Shown here piece after piece: positions 1 through 8,707 of a DNA stretch of 14,592 bases. The notes beneath the pieces were generated by a model that saw only the letters and a program-made list of their open reading frames with translations, had not been told where the DNA came from and ran no database searches. The stretch comes from Pseudomonadota bacterium (GTDB lineage Bacteria; Pseudomonadota; Alphaproteobacteria; Micropepsales; Micropepsaceae). Where the stretch lies: the NCBI GenBank assembly GCA_021817355.1, contig JAKAVI010000168.1, positions 1-14,592 on the forward strand, written 5' to 3'. A program made the translations under genes and the position numbers. How positions within the stretch are numbered: position 1 is the first letter of the stretch; the number at the start of each line of letters is the position of its first letter.

Positions 1-763
1 ATTCGCCAAGCGCGCCAACGGGTCCATAATGCAAAATCTCTAGATCGGCCCTGGAAATGCGCGGACGCACGCCGATCAGCCCGATTTTCTGAACGTCACC
101 AAAGCCATCCTGGACACGGGTCAGGCGCGGGGTGATCTGCAGCCGAAGGAGATGATGGTCACGGGTAACCTGCATGCTCATGGTGCGCCCCGGACTGATC
201 GAGATCATCGCCTGCAGATCCGAGAAGGTGTGGATCGGGGCACCGTCCACCCGGGTAATTACATCGCCTGGCTTTAGCCCGGCCGCAGCGGCCGCACTGT
301 GCGGTTCTACCGCACCCACAACCGGTCGGATCACTTCTCGCCCAACCAGCATGAAAGTTGCGGCGAAGATGAGGATCGCCAGCACGAAATTAGCCACGGG
401 GCCAGCTGCCACGACCGCCGCGCGCTGCCAGAGCGGTTTGGCCTGAAAAAGGCGGATACGCTCGGTCGGGCTCATCCGCTCGATCAGGGCACGATCAGGG
501 GTCGAGGCCGGGCCGGCATCACCCAAGAACTTCACATAGCCGCCGAGCGGTATGAAGGATATTTTCCAGCGGGTTCCATGACCGTCGGTCCATCCAATAA
601 TTTCCGGGCCGAAACCGATCGAGAACGCCTCAACGCCAACACCACAGGCGCGGGCGACAAGAAAATGGCCAAGTTCGTGGAAAAACACCACCACGGTGAT
701 GACAAACAGGAAGGCGGGCAGCCCCAGCGGCAGCCATGACAACAAATCGCCTAAGATGTGCAC
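1..763 (-). CDS. rseP: RseP/MmpA family site-2 zinc metalloprotease, 3' end beyond window
   Basis: This is an intramembrane zinc protease that cleaves membrane-anchored regulators such as anti-sigma factors within the inner membrane. Only the first 254 codons are present; the gene runs off the left edge. The N-terminus is a hydrophobic helix carrying the catalytic HELGH (H29, E30, H33). Next come the ISFIPLGGYVKF segment typical of the family, a second membrane helix (about residues 128-147), and a PDZ domain (about 150-225) with AAGLKPGDVI. No ATG fits the N-terminus. I chose GTG at 763 because AGGAG lies 8 nt upstream and the protein then starts just before the first membrane helix. It lies 21 bp after dxr, as the last gene seen in the operon; in related genomes bamA and lpxD usually follow. 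The family call is firm. The substrate here is unknown. Confidence 0.95.
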   Translation of the reverse strand, partial: MHILGDLLSWLPLGLPAFLFVITVVVFFHELGHFLVARACGVGVEAFSIGFGPEIIGWTDGHGTRWKISFIPLGGYVKFLGDAGPASTPDRALIERMSPTERIRLFQAKPLWQRAAVVAAGPVANFVLAILIFAATFMLVGREVIRPVVGAVEPHSAAAAAGLKPGDVITRVDGAPIHTFSDLQAMISISPGRTMSMQVTRDHHLLRLQITPRLTRVQDGFGDVQKIGLIGVRPRISRADLEILHYGPVGALGE

Positions 764-784
764 GCGAAAATCTCCTGACGTCCG

Positions 785-2005
785 TCACGCCGCTAGTTTG
801 CGACAGAAGCCCGTCGCCGTGGCCCGGGCACGGGCATCTATTGCAAGTACCGCTTCCAGATCTTCCGCGTGCGCGGTATTGGACCCGTCCGCATCCAAGG
901 TGGCCCGAACGACGCGCGCAATGTCATAAAAGGCAATACGCCGCTCCAGAAAGGCGCCTACAGCAACCTCATTGGCGGCATTCAGGATGGTAGGGCTCAC
1001 CCCTCCCGCACGCAAGCACGCTTCGGCCAAAGCCAAGCACGGGAAGCGTTCACGATCTGGCGCCTCAAAGGTCAGGCGGCCGAGAGCGGCCAGATCCAAA
1101 CGGTTCGCTGGTCCATCCATGCGCTGCGGCCAGGCCAAAGCGTGGGCGATCGGCGTGCGCATGTCCGGCGCTGAGAGGTGCGCAAGCATTGAACCGTCCG
1201 CATAGGTCACAAACGAGTGCACTGCTGACTGGGGGTGGACAATGACGTCGAGCTTTTCGGCAGGAAGGGCAAAAAGTACATGGGCCTCGATCACTTCCAA
1301 GCCCTTGTTCATCAAGGTAGCGCTGTCGACCGAAATCTTGGCCCCCATCGACCAATTCGGGTGGGCGACCGCCTGTTCGGGCGTCACCTGCTCCATGCGC
1401 TCGCGCGACCATTCACGGAAAGGGCCTCCGGAGGCTGTAAGTGTTACCTTTTCAATGGCATGGTGTTGCTCGAATTCCAGACACTGAAACGCGGCGTTGT
1501 GCTCGGAATCGACCGGTATCACGGTAGCCCGCGAGGCTTCGAGGGTCCGCCGGAAGAGCTCTCCAGCTGCCACCACACATTCCTTGTTAGCCAGAGCGAG
1601 GATTGCCCCCCGTCGCACGGCCCTGAGCGCAGGCGGCAGTGCCGCTGCTCCCACGATCGCAACCATAACAAGCTCGGCCTCCATGTCGGCTGCAGCCTCA
1701 ACCGCCACCGGGCCGCCATCTGTTTCGATACCGGTACCAACCAGCAGCTCCTTTAGCCGGGGCAACAGTTCCGCTCTGCCGATGACCGCGCGCTGTGGCC
1801 GGAATTTAAGGGCTTGTGCCGCCAGCTCCTGAACGTTGGACTGGGCTGTAAGAGCTTCGATCGGAAATGCCTCGGCGCCGTAATTGGCCCGAGCATGTTC
1901 CACGACACTGAGGGTAGATACGCCAATCGAGCCAGTGCTGCCCAAGACGGTCAGCCGCCGGGTCAGGGCCCTGTAAAGATCGGAGGAGAGGTTCATTTGG
2001 GTCAC
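785..2005 (-). CDS. dxr: 1-deoxy-D-xylulose 5-phosphate reductoisomerase
   Basis: It converts DXP to 2-C-methyl-D-erythritol 4-phosphate with NADPH, the first committed step of the MEP isoprenoid pathway, in the cytosol. The NADPH-binding GSTGSIG is at residues 22-28. The metal-binding PVDSEHNA, the LTASGGPFR loop, HPNWSMGAKISVDSATLMN and the NKGLEVIEA segment follow in the usual order. Length is about 406 aa, normal for the family. The open frame continues to 2161 inside cdsA, but that extension is not homologous. Two starts are realistic: ATG at 1996, or GTG at 2005 three codons earlier. I prefer the GTG because GGAGG lies 6 nt before it and it overlaps the cdsA stop as GTGA, the classic coupling arrangement. 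The ATG would put the same Shine-Dalgarno about 15 nt away. Its product feeds the isoprenoid supply that the neighbouring uppS uses. Confidence 0.96.
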   Translation of the reverse strand: MTQMNLSSDLYRALTRRLTVLGSTGSIGVSTLSVVEHARANYGAEAFPIEALTAQSNVQELAAQALKFRPQRAVIGRAELLPRLKELLVGTGIETDGGPVAVEAAADMEAELVMVAIVGAAALPPALRAVRRGAILALANKECVVAAGELFRRTLEASRATVIPVDSEHNAAFQCLEFEQHHAIEKVTLTASGGPFREWSRERMEQVTPEQAVAHPNWSMGAKISVDSATLMNKGLEVIEAHVLFALPAEKLDVIVHPQSAVHSFVTYADGSMLAHLSAPDMRTPIAHALAWPQRMDGPANRLDLAALGRLTFEAPDRERFPCLALAEACLRAGGVSPTILNAANEVAVGAFLERRIAFYDIARVVRATLDADGSNTAHAEDLEAVLAIDARARATATGFCRKLAA

Positions 2006-2909
2006 AGATTGCCTCCCAAAAGCGCATGCGCGCCGAACATAATGACGAAAAGAGCGCAGCACGGCGCGGCAAACAGGATCGAATCGATGCGATCGAGCAC
2101 CCCGCCATGACCCGGGATCAGATGGCCGCTGTCCTTTCGACCAACCCGCCTTTTGACCCATGATTCAAACATATCGCCTCCATGGCTGATAAAAGCGATG
2201 ATGAGCCCGAACACTGCACCGCGCCAGACCTCGGCGCCAAGGATGGCCAACAGCGCTGCCGTCGCCAGGCTCGCGCTCACGCTGCCACCAGCGAACCCCG
2301 CCCAGGTCTTGTTCGGCGAGAGCCTGGGCACGAGCTTGGGACCCCCGATCAGTTTACCGCAAATCAGGGCGCCGGTATCGCAGGCCCAGACTGCCGCAAA
2401 GAGCGCCAGTACCAGCCACAGCCCGTGATCGGGGGTTGCGCGCAGGGCAAAGAGCGAAAGTCCTGGAATGCCGAGATAAAGTGGGCCCAGCCCCTGCCAC
2501 AGGGCCGATTCATCGCGGATCCGGGCTACCACCGCCGCGATAAAGGCAGCAACCATCTCGCCCGCGCCGGCCAGCCCATAAGCCACTCTGGCCCGCTCCG
2601 GCCCTCTGCTCGCAAATACCGCCAGCGAGAGCCCGAGGACAATGGCAAGAATCGATGCCGGAAGAAAGGGTCGATAATCTCGCCGGCTAACCATGCGATG
2701 CCATTCCCGCACGCCAGCGCAGGTGCCTAAAACTATAAAGCCGGCAAACCAGGCGCCCCCCGCAAGGAGTGTGCCCACCGCCATGGCCGCGAGCAGCAAA
2801 CCGAATACGGGACGAAGCAGCCAGTGCTGAAAGCCTGGCCGGGGGGCTGCCGGCCCTTCTGATGCCGAACTACCAGGGCCTGCCATTTCCGCCGCCACCA
2901 TCACCGCGC

Positions 2910-2913
<4 letters not shown>
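2002..2913 (-). CDS. cdsA: Phosphatidate cytidylyltransferase (CDP-diglyceride synthase)
   Basis: An integral membrane enzyme that makes CDP-diacylglycerol from CTP and phosphatidic acid, the branch point of phospholipid synthesis. Several hydrophobic helices run from about residue 30 to 230. The C-terminal signature is clear: SPNKTWAGFAGG, then a D-x-F-x-SWVKRR segment, KDSGHLIPGHGG and VLDRIDSILF. The protein is up to 303 aa, with a Gly/Pro/Ala-rich N-terminal tail longer than in most relatives. The start is uncertain. TTG at 2913 overlaps the uppS stop by 4 nt (TTGA) and has AGGAA about 8-9 nt upstream. GTG at 2904, ATG at 2901 and ATG at 2886 are also in frame. Any of them gives an intact enzyme. 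It overlaps uppS upstream and dxr downstream, so the three are probably translationally coupled. Confidence 0.95.
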
Positions 2914-3644
<731 letters not shown>

Positions 3645-3678
3645 TGAACTCCGTTCCGGCCGTCAGCCGGGTGCGCGG

Positions 3679-4242
3679 TCAAACCTGCATGATTTCCTGC
3701 TCCTTGGCGTGGAGCGCATCATCGATCTCACGGATATTGCTATCGGTGAGTTTCTGCAATTCATCGCTAAGTTTATGGTGTTCGTCTTGACCAATCTTGT
3801 GGTCTTTTTCGAGTTTTTTTAAAAGCTCCATGCCATCACGGCGTACATTGCGCACGGCAACCCTGGCCTGTTCGCCATATTTGGAGGCCAGCTTGGCAAG
3901 TTCCTTGCGTCGCTCCTCGTTGAGTTCGGGGATTGGAATTCGCAGGAGCTGCCCATCCACCTGCGGATTAAGACCGAGCCCGGCGTCGCGAATGGCCTTC
4001 TCTGCTGGCTTGACCATCGCCTTGTCCCAGATCTGGACCGTGATCAACCGCGGTTCGGGAGTGGAGACCGTGCCGATCTGGTTGACAGGCATTTCACTGC
4101 CGTAGGCCTCAACCACCACAGGATCAAGCAGCGCCGCGCTCGCCCGCCCGGTACGCAGTCCGGAAAACTCGCTGCGCAGCGTCTGCACCGCCCCCTTCAT
4201 CCGCCGACTGAGGGCTTCTTTATCGAATTCGACTGTGGCCAT
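3679..4242 (-). CDS. frr: Ribosome recycling factor
   Basis: RRF splits the post-termination ribosome together with EF-G. The 187-aa product has the full two-domain layout: an N-terminal helix with [17 protein letters not shown], the beta-rich domain II (about residues 30-105, with [19 protein letters not shown]), and the long C-terminal coiled-coil helices with [10 protein letters not shown]. The frame stays open to 4413, but the extra N-terminus overlaps pyrH and is not RRF-like. The ATG at 4242 has a strong GGGAGGG 4-5 nt upstream and gives the family's usual length of about 185 aa. It starts 19 bp after pyrH. Parts of the gene are AT-richer than its neighbours: the line at 3721-3780 counts to roughly 43% GC. 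Confidence 0.97.
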   Translation of the reverse strand: MATVEFDKEALSRRMKGAVQTLRSEFSGLRTGRASAALLDPVVVEAYGSEMPVNQIGTVSTPEPRLITVQIWDKAMVKPAEKAIRDAGLGLNPQVDGQLLRIPIPELNEERRKELAKLASKYGEQARVAVRNVRRDGMELLKKLEKDHKIGQDEHHKLSDELQKLTDSNIREIDDALHAKEQEIMQV

Positions 4243-4261
4243 CTGGCCCTCCCTGCTCGTC

Positions 4262-5011
4262 TCAGGCGCCGCGCATCGCAGGTTCGCCGCGCTCTTCGAT
4301 GATTGTGCAGCGACCCTGGCCGCGCAACACCCGCGCCAGGGCTCCGCGATCATGGATCGAAAACACAACAATCGGAATGCCATTCTCCCGGGACAGCGCC
4401 ACCGCTGACGCATCCATTACCTGAAGATCTCGTGCTAAGACTTCGTAATAGCTCAACGAATCGAACCGCTGTGCCTGCTTATTTTGCTTTGGGTCCATGT
4501 CATAGACACCGTCTACCTGGGTACCCTTGAGCATGACCTCACAATTCATCTCGGCAGCGCGCAAGGCCGCTGCGGTGTCCGTCGTGAAAAACGGGTTCCC
4601 AGTTCCCGCAGCAAAAATCACCACCCGCCCCTTTTCCATGTGGCGGATGGCACGGCGGCGAATATAGGGTTCACACACGCTCGTCATCGGTATGGCCGAC
4701 TGAACCCGAGTGGGAATGCCGGCCCGCTCGAGCGAGGCTTGCACCGCCAGCGCATTCATGACCGTGGCGAGCATTCCCATATAATCTGCCGTCGACCGGT
4801 CAATTCCCTTGGCCGCCCCGGCGAGTCCACGAAAAATGTTGCCGCCGCCAATCACTAGGCAAATCTGCACCCCGGCCTCGACCGCTTCTTTGACGTCTGC
4901 AGCGATCCGTTCAACCGTCACAATATCGATGCCATAGGCAGCCTGCCCCATCAGGGCTTCGCCGGAGACCTTAAGCAGGATACGGCGCCAGAGTGGCGAG
5001 GCGTTATCCAT
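4262..5011 (-). CDS. pyrH: UMP kinase
   Basis: A cytosolic amino-acid-kinase-fold enzyme that phosphorylates UMP to UDP with ATP; in bacteria it is hexameric and allosterically controlled by UTP and [14 protein letters not shown] near residues 12-22 is the phosphate-binding N-terminus. [39 protein letters not shown] and [12 protein letters not shown] follow in family order. It is 249 aa, slightly longer than E. coli PyrH (241). The ATG at 5011 has GGAG 9 nt upstream. It lies 23 bp after tsf and 19 bp before frr. Confidence 0.97.
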   Translation of the reverse strand: MDNASPLWRRILLKVSGEALMGQAAYGIDIVTVERIAADVKEAVEAGVQICLVIGGGNIFRGLAGAAKGIDRSTADYMGMLATVMNALAVQASLERAGIPTRVQSAIPMTSVCEPYIRRRAIRHMEKGRVVIFAAGTGNPFFTTDTAAALRAAEMNCEVMLKGTQVDGVYDMDPKQNKQAQRFDSLSYYEVLARDLQVMDASAVALSRENGIPIVVFSIHDRGALARVLRGQGRCTIIEERGEPAMRGA

Positions 5012-5034
5012 TCCGCAGGTCTCCGAACGAGGAC

Positions 5035-5961
5035 TCAGTGCCCGGACATCTTGCTGACTTCTCCGGCGAAGTCACTGTCTTCCTTTTCGATTCCTTCGCC
5101 AACCTGATAGCGTACAAAGCCGCTCAGCTGGATCGGATGGCCGAGATCCTTGGCCGCCTTTTCGATTACCTTGTTGACCGGCGTTTCTCCATCAATCACA
5201 AAGGTTTGTTCCAGAAGTACTTGCTCCTGAAAGAACTTCTTCATTCGGCCATCGACCATCTTGGCGATGATGTTCTCAGGTTTACCGCTTTCACGCGCCT
5301 GTTCAGCGTAGATCGCCCGCTCTCGTTCCACAATCTCGGCCGAAACATGGTCAGAGGACAACGCGATCGGCGAAGCAGCAGCCACATGCATGGCGATCTG
5401 CCGGCCCAGCTGGGTTAGCGCAGCCGGATCAGCCGAAGAGCTCAGGGCTACCAGCACGCCAATCTTGCCAAGCTCCGGGCCTGCAGCATTGTGAACGTAG
5501 CTGGCTACTACGCCGGGGTTGACGCCAAGCACCGTCGCACGGCGGACACTCATGTTTTCTCCGATCTTCGCGATCAGAGCGGTCAGGGTCTCGCTAAGTG
5601 AAGCGCCCTGTCCGTCATGGGGATGTGCCATCAGCCGCTCCATGTCCCCTTCAACCTTGAGGGCGACTTCGGCAGCGCGCTTGACGAAGTTTTTGAACTC
5701 TTCGTTACGGGCAACAAAATCCGTCTCGGAATTAACCTCGACGAGCGCACCGCTAGCCACTCCGGAGGCAACCCCAATCAGACCTTCGGCAGCAACCCGC
5801 CCAGCCTTTTTGGCGGCCTTGGCCAGACCTTTGGTGCGCAACCAATCAACGGCGCTTTGCATGTCGCCGCCGGTTTCGGTCAGGGCAGTCTTACAATCCA
5901 TCATGCCTGCGCCGGTCATATCGCGCAGTTCCTTGACCATGCCGGCGCTGATATTCGCCAT
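5035..5961 (-). CDS. tsf: Elongation factor Ts
   Basis: EF-Ts is the nucleotide exchange factor that regenerates EF-Tu-GTP. The 308-aa protein has the N-terminal UBA-like module (residues 1-55, with [13 protein letters not shown]), then TDFVAR at 80-85, whose D81-F82 insert between EF-Tu helices. The core exchange domains follow, with LEQTFVIDG near the C-terminus. The frame is open upstream to 6117, but that part overlaps rpsB in another frame and is a shadow. The ATG at 5961 has AGGAG 7 nt upstream. A GTG two codons earlier (5967) would sit only 1 nt from that Shine-Dalgarno and is unlikely. The gap to rpsB is 34 bp. Confidence 0.97.
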   Translation of the reverse strand: MANISAGMVKELRDMTGAGMMDCKTALTETGGDMQSAVDWLRTKGLAKAAKKAGRVAAEGLIGVASGVASGALVEVNSETDFVARNEEFKNFVKRAAEVALKVEGDMERLMAHPHDGQGASLSETLTALIAKIGENMSVRRATVLGVNPGVVASYVHNAAGPELGKIGVLVALSSSADPAALTQLGRQIAMHVAAASPIALSSDHVSAEIVERERAIYAEQARESGKPENIIAKMVDGRMKKFFQEQVLLEQTFVIDGETPVNKVIEKAAKDLGHPIQLSGFVRYQVGEGIEKEDSDFAGEVSKMSGH

Positions 5962-5995
5962 CGTCACGCTCCTAATGCTGTCAGAAGCCCGGCTC

Positions 5996-6787
5996 TCAGG
6001 CCGAAGCTTGGTTCGCAGTCGCTGCGCCAGCCTCATTCGAGAGTCCAGCGAGGGAAACATCTTCAGCGGCGCCGATATCGACACCGGAGGCGATCTGGCT
6101 CTGAGACAGGCCGTCAATTATGGCCCGTGCCGCTAGCTCACAGTAGAGGGACAGCGAGCGGGCCGCATCGTCGTTGCCGGGGATCGGATATGCGATCCCT
6201 TCCGGATCGGAATTGGAATCCAGAATGGCTGTAACCGGAATATTAAGCTTGCGGGCCTCAGCTACTGCGATGGACTCCTTATTCGTGTCGATAACGAACA
6301 GCATGTTGGGTAGGCCACCCATCTCCTTGATGCCACCCAGCGAGCGCTCTAGCTTTTCCTGCTCGCGCAGCATTTGCAATAATTCCTTTTTGGTCCGTCC
6401 CGAACCTTGCGCGGCATTCAGGGTTTCCTCGATCGTGCGCAGGCGCTTGATCGAATGCGAAATCGTTTGCCAATTGGTCAGGGTGCCACCGAGCCAGCGA
6501 TGGTTGACATAATACTGCGCACATCTGCGGGCCGCGGCCGCGACCGGATCTTGCGCCTGACGCTTGGTGCCAACAAAGAGGATGCGTCCACCGCCGGCGG
6601 CAACCTCGCGCAGCACCACCAGGGCCTGATGCAGCAGAGGCACGGTCTGGGTCAGATCGATTATGTGTACATCGTTACGGGCGCCATAGATGTAGGGCGC
6701 CATTTTCGGGTTCCAGCGTTGTGTGCGGTGACCGAAATGAACGCCCGCCTCGAGCAGCTGACGCATGGAAAAATCTGGCAGGGCCAT
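5996..6787 (-). CDS. rpsB: 30S ribosomal protein S2
   Basis: S2 is a late-assembling protein of the small subunit. The 263-aa product begins [15 protein letters not shown] with [14 protein letters not shown]. Next are [24 protein letters not shown] and [16 protein letters not shown], then [19 protein letters not shown] and the C-terminal [20 protein letters not shown]. It ends in a short Ala/Asn-rich tail, without the long extension some alphaproteobacteria have. The ATG at 6787 has AGGAG 9 nt upstream. It is the first gene of the operon, behind a strong promoter and a structured leader of about 130 nt. In other bacteria S2 represses its own operon by binding such a leader; whether it does here is inference. 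Confidence 0.97.
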   Translation of the reverse strand: MALPDFSMRQLLEAGVHFGHRTQRWNPKMAPYIYGARNDVHIIDLTQTVPLLHQALVVLREVAAGGGRILFVGTKRQAQDPVAAAARRCAQYYVNHRWLGGTLTNWQTISHSIKRLRTIEETLNAAQGSGRTKKELLQMLREQEKLERSLGGIKEMGGLPNMLFVIDTNKESIAVAEARKLNIPVTAILDSNSDPEGIAYPIPGNDDAARSLSLYCELAARAIIDGLSQSQIASGVDIGAAEDVSLAGLSNEAGAATANQASA

Positions 6788-6920
6788 GAAACTCGTCTCC
6801 TTTTCCGGTTTGGCCTAGCGCGAGGGGTATATCCCTGGTGGGGCCTTCCGGACACCGCACCTCGGGACACCGGAGGGGCAGAGCAGCCAAGGCTGCCTGA
6901 CCACCCTCGCGCGTGGAATG
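6788..6920 (-). promoter_or_regulatory. Structured 5' leader of the rpsB operon
   Basis: This is the untranslated stretch between the predicted transcription start (about 6920) and the rpsB ATG. Read on the minus strand it can form two hairpins. The first (6879-6899) is an 8-bp stem with one bulged base and a CTTG loop (GCAGC/GCTGC core). The second (6844-6876) pairs CCTCCGG with CCGGAAGG through one bulge. The octamer CGGTGTCC occurs twice within 6850-6875. The Shine-Dalgarno follows in a short AG-rich unstructured tail. S2-responsive leaders are known upstream of rpsB in other bacteria; matching this one to a described family needs covariance analysis. Confidence 0.5.
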
Positions 6921-6926
6921 GCGGGG

Positions 6927-6955
6927 GTTATACGGGTGTGGCTTGACGGGTGCAA
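6927..6955 (-). promoter_or_regulatory. Sigma-70 type promoter of the rpsB-tsf-pyrH operon
   Basis: On the minus strand, TTGCAC (6955-6950) and TATAAC (6932-6927) are separated by exactly 17 bases. Right after the -10 comes a GC-rich discriminator (CCCCCGCC), as often seen at promoters of ribosomal genes under stringent control. A 5-bp inverted repeat (GCTTG/CAAGC, 6941-6957) overlaps the -35. This promoter would drive the whole minus-strand operon down to rseP. Confidence 0.75.
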
Positions 6956-7003
6956 GCATCACGGGCGAGGAAGTGCACCTCCATCGCATATCAGGTTCCC
7001 CCA

Positions 7004-8200
7004 ATGTCGCCACTGGACTCCCCCTCCTCACCCATCCGCCCCGCCATTCTGGCACTCAAGCCCAACGGCATCGGCGCCGTATCCTCTCTGGGCCTGGGCG
7101 ACCCCAGCGTTATTCCACTGTGGTTCGGCGAGACCGACCTGGTGACCCCCGCCTTCATCCGGGAGGCGGCCAAACAGGCCCTCGACGAGGGTAAGACCTT
7201 TTACAGTGGGGCGCGAGGCATGCTGGCTCTACGACAGGCCATCGCAGATTTTTACGGTCGGGTCCTGGGGATCACACCCGACATCACCCGGATATCTCTG
7301 CCCGGAGCGGCAACGCTCGCACTTGTGACCGCTCTGCAATGCCTGATTGAGGCCGGGGACAATTTGGTGATTGTGTCGCCCGTGTGGCCCAGCATTTTCC
7401 AAGCCGTGACCCAGCTAGGAGGCGAAAACCGCTTTGTGCGCCTGCGGGAGAATTGGAAGAGCCAGTGCTGGCATCTTGATCTGGACGAACTTTTTGCCGC
7501 CTGTACCGACCGCACCAAGGCCATCTTTATCGCCTCCCCTGGCAATCCCACCGGCTGGGTTGCCGGCCGCGAGGAGCAAAGGGCCATACTCGATTTTGCC
7601 CGTTCCAGGGGTATTGCGGTCATTGCCGACGAAGTCTACGGCCCGCTCGTATATTCCGAGCGGGCACATGCGCCCTCCTTCCTCGAAATCGCGACGACCG
7701 AAGACAACCTCTTTGTTATCAATGGATTTTCCAAAGCCTGGGCGATGACCGGATGGCGCATTGGCTGGCTCATCCATCCTTCAACGCTTGATCGCAGCAT
7801 GGATGTCATGTGCATCGCCAACAACACCGGCCCCACCGCTTTCGCCCAGTATGGTGCATTGGCTGCCTTATCCGACGAAGGCGACAGGTTTCGCGCGCAT
7901 ATGCGTACTTACTGCGGGCGCGGGCGCGAGGTTGTCGAAGAGTGGCTTGCCGGTCAAAACCGCCTGCGCTGGATACGCCCGGAAGGGGCATTTTACGGCT
8001 TTCTGCAGATTGATGGTCTGCAGAACAGCCTCGAGTTTGCCAACCGACTAGTACACAGCGCCAAGGTCGGGGTTGCTCCTGGCTCGGCCTTTGGCCCAAC
8101 GCAGGATCTTGCCAGCGACGCGTGTGTGCGAATCTGCTTTGGCCAAAACCCCGAACGCCTGCGCGAAGGGCTCGGAAGGTTGGGTGCCGCCCTTTCTTGA
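7004..8200 (+). CDS. Class I/II pyridoxal-phosphate aminotransferase, substrate unknown
   Basis: A fold-type I PLP enzyme of the aspartate aminotransferase superfamily, 398 aa. The sequence shows FYSGARGMLALRQAIADF, ASPGNPTG (N181), VIADEVYG (D209, Y212), the PLP lysine K244 in INGFSKAWAMTGWRIGW, and the substrate carboxylate arginine R376 in CVRICFG. All key residues are therefore present. It carries no signal peptide. The donor and acceptor cannot be told from sequence; this broad group includes aspartate, aromatic and other aminotransferases. The ATG at 7004 is preceded only by a weak AGG. The frame is open back to a GTG at 6950, but that overlaps the rpsB -35 and encodes nothing family-like. 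It diverges from rpsB and converges on dnaE, so it is probably a single-gene transcript. Confidence 0.93.
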   Translation: MSPLDSPSSPIRPAILALKPNGIGAVSSLGLGDPSVIPLWFGETDLVTPAFIREAAKQALDEGKTFYSGARGMLALRQAIADFYGRVLGITPDITRISLPGAATLALVTALQCLIEAGDNLVIVSPVWPSIFQAVTQLGGENRFVRLRENWKSQCWHLDLDELFAACTDRTKAIFIASPGNPTGWVAGREEQRAILDFARSRGIAVIADEVYGPLVYSERAHAPSFLEIATTEDNLFVINGFSKAWAMTGWRIGWLIHPSTLDRSMDVMCIANNTGPTAFAQYGALAALSDEGDRFRAHMRTYCGRGREVVEEWLAGQNRLRWIRPEGAFYGFLQIDGLQNSLEFANRLVHSAKVGVAPGSAFGPTQDLASDACVRICFGQNPERLREGLGRLGAALS

Positions 8201-8707
8201 CACGTCGGAGGGGGGAGAGCCCCAGCTCTGGCGTTCAGGCCGCCGATCGGCCCGAAGGAGCATCTGCGCCAACAAGGCTCTCGGTCGGGGGGGCTGCTGC
8301 TCAACGTACTGTTTGCTGATGCCGAGCGTAGCTCCTCCACCGGAAATGCCGAAACAGCCAGCCTATGACAGCACGCCACTCCAACCGCGTCCCACCATTG
8401 GGCATGGCGCTGGCGCAGGAGTCGGCCAGAACTCACCCTCGAGGTTGTTCACCAAGGCCGACATGGCGAGCTTTGGGAGGATTGGTCACCGGCAGGAACT
8501 TACTCTGGAGCTGTGCGGCGCGTGTTCTCGGCCTTACACCGCAGCCATCTGCCAGACCATGATTTTCGCCGGGCGATACCATGAACTTGCCGCATTGCGA
8601 GACGGTCTGGACCGGATGAAGGCGGCTGGTTCAAGCCGGAACCCACAGGTAGGCTCTAGAAGTCGCTTTTCGCAACCATAGCCCGTCAGAGCCCGCAGGA
8701 CCTCAGA
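8201..8707. other. Intergenic stretch with no recognised gene; one weak ORF
   Basis: About 500 bp separate the converging aminotransferase and dnaE genes. The longest plausible plus-strand frame is 8346-8681 (ATG, 111 codons). It includes ELCGACSRPYTAAICQ, with a C-x2-C and a third cysteine, but has no convincing Shine-Dalgarno and matches no family I know. A minus-strand frame through the same bases is similarly uninformative. Short inverted repeats lie at 8216-8229 (AGAGC/GCTCT) and near 8239-8253 (GGCCG/CGGCC). They could help end transcription of the aminotransferase, but no T-run follows. I see no repeat, tRNA or phage signature. It may be eroded coding DNA. Confidence 0.5.

Noticed and set aside
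2006..2161. Extended dxr frame up to 2161
   Set aside because: It overlaps cdsA coding sequence and is arginine-rich shadow translation; DXR homology begins only near 1996-2005.
4243..4413. Extended frr frame up to 4413
   Set aside because: It overlaps pyrH; the start at 4242 has a strong Shine-Dalgarno and gives the family's length.
5962..6117. Extended tsf frame up to 6117
   Set aside because: It overlaps the end of rpsB in another frame; EF-Ts homology begins at MANISAGMV with AGGAG 7 nt upstream.
5519..6234. Two 205-aa plus-strand frames opposite tsf and rpsB
   Set aside because: They are antisense shadows of tsf/rpsB with compositions typical of reversed GC-rich coding DNA and no recognisable domains.
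6943..6992. Plus-strand promoter for the aminotransferase using TTGACG at 6943
   Set aside because: No acceptable -10 lies 16-18 bases downstream; the CATATC at 6987 lacks a matching -35.
8201..8260. Intrinsic terminator after the aminotransferase
   Set aside because: The inverted repeats at 8216-8229 and 8239-8253 have only 5-bp arms and no following T-run.
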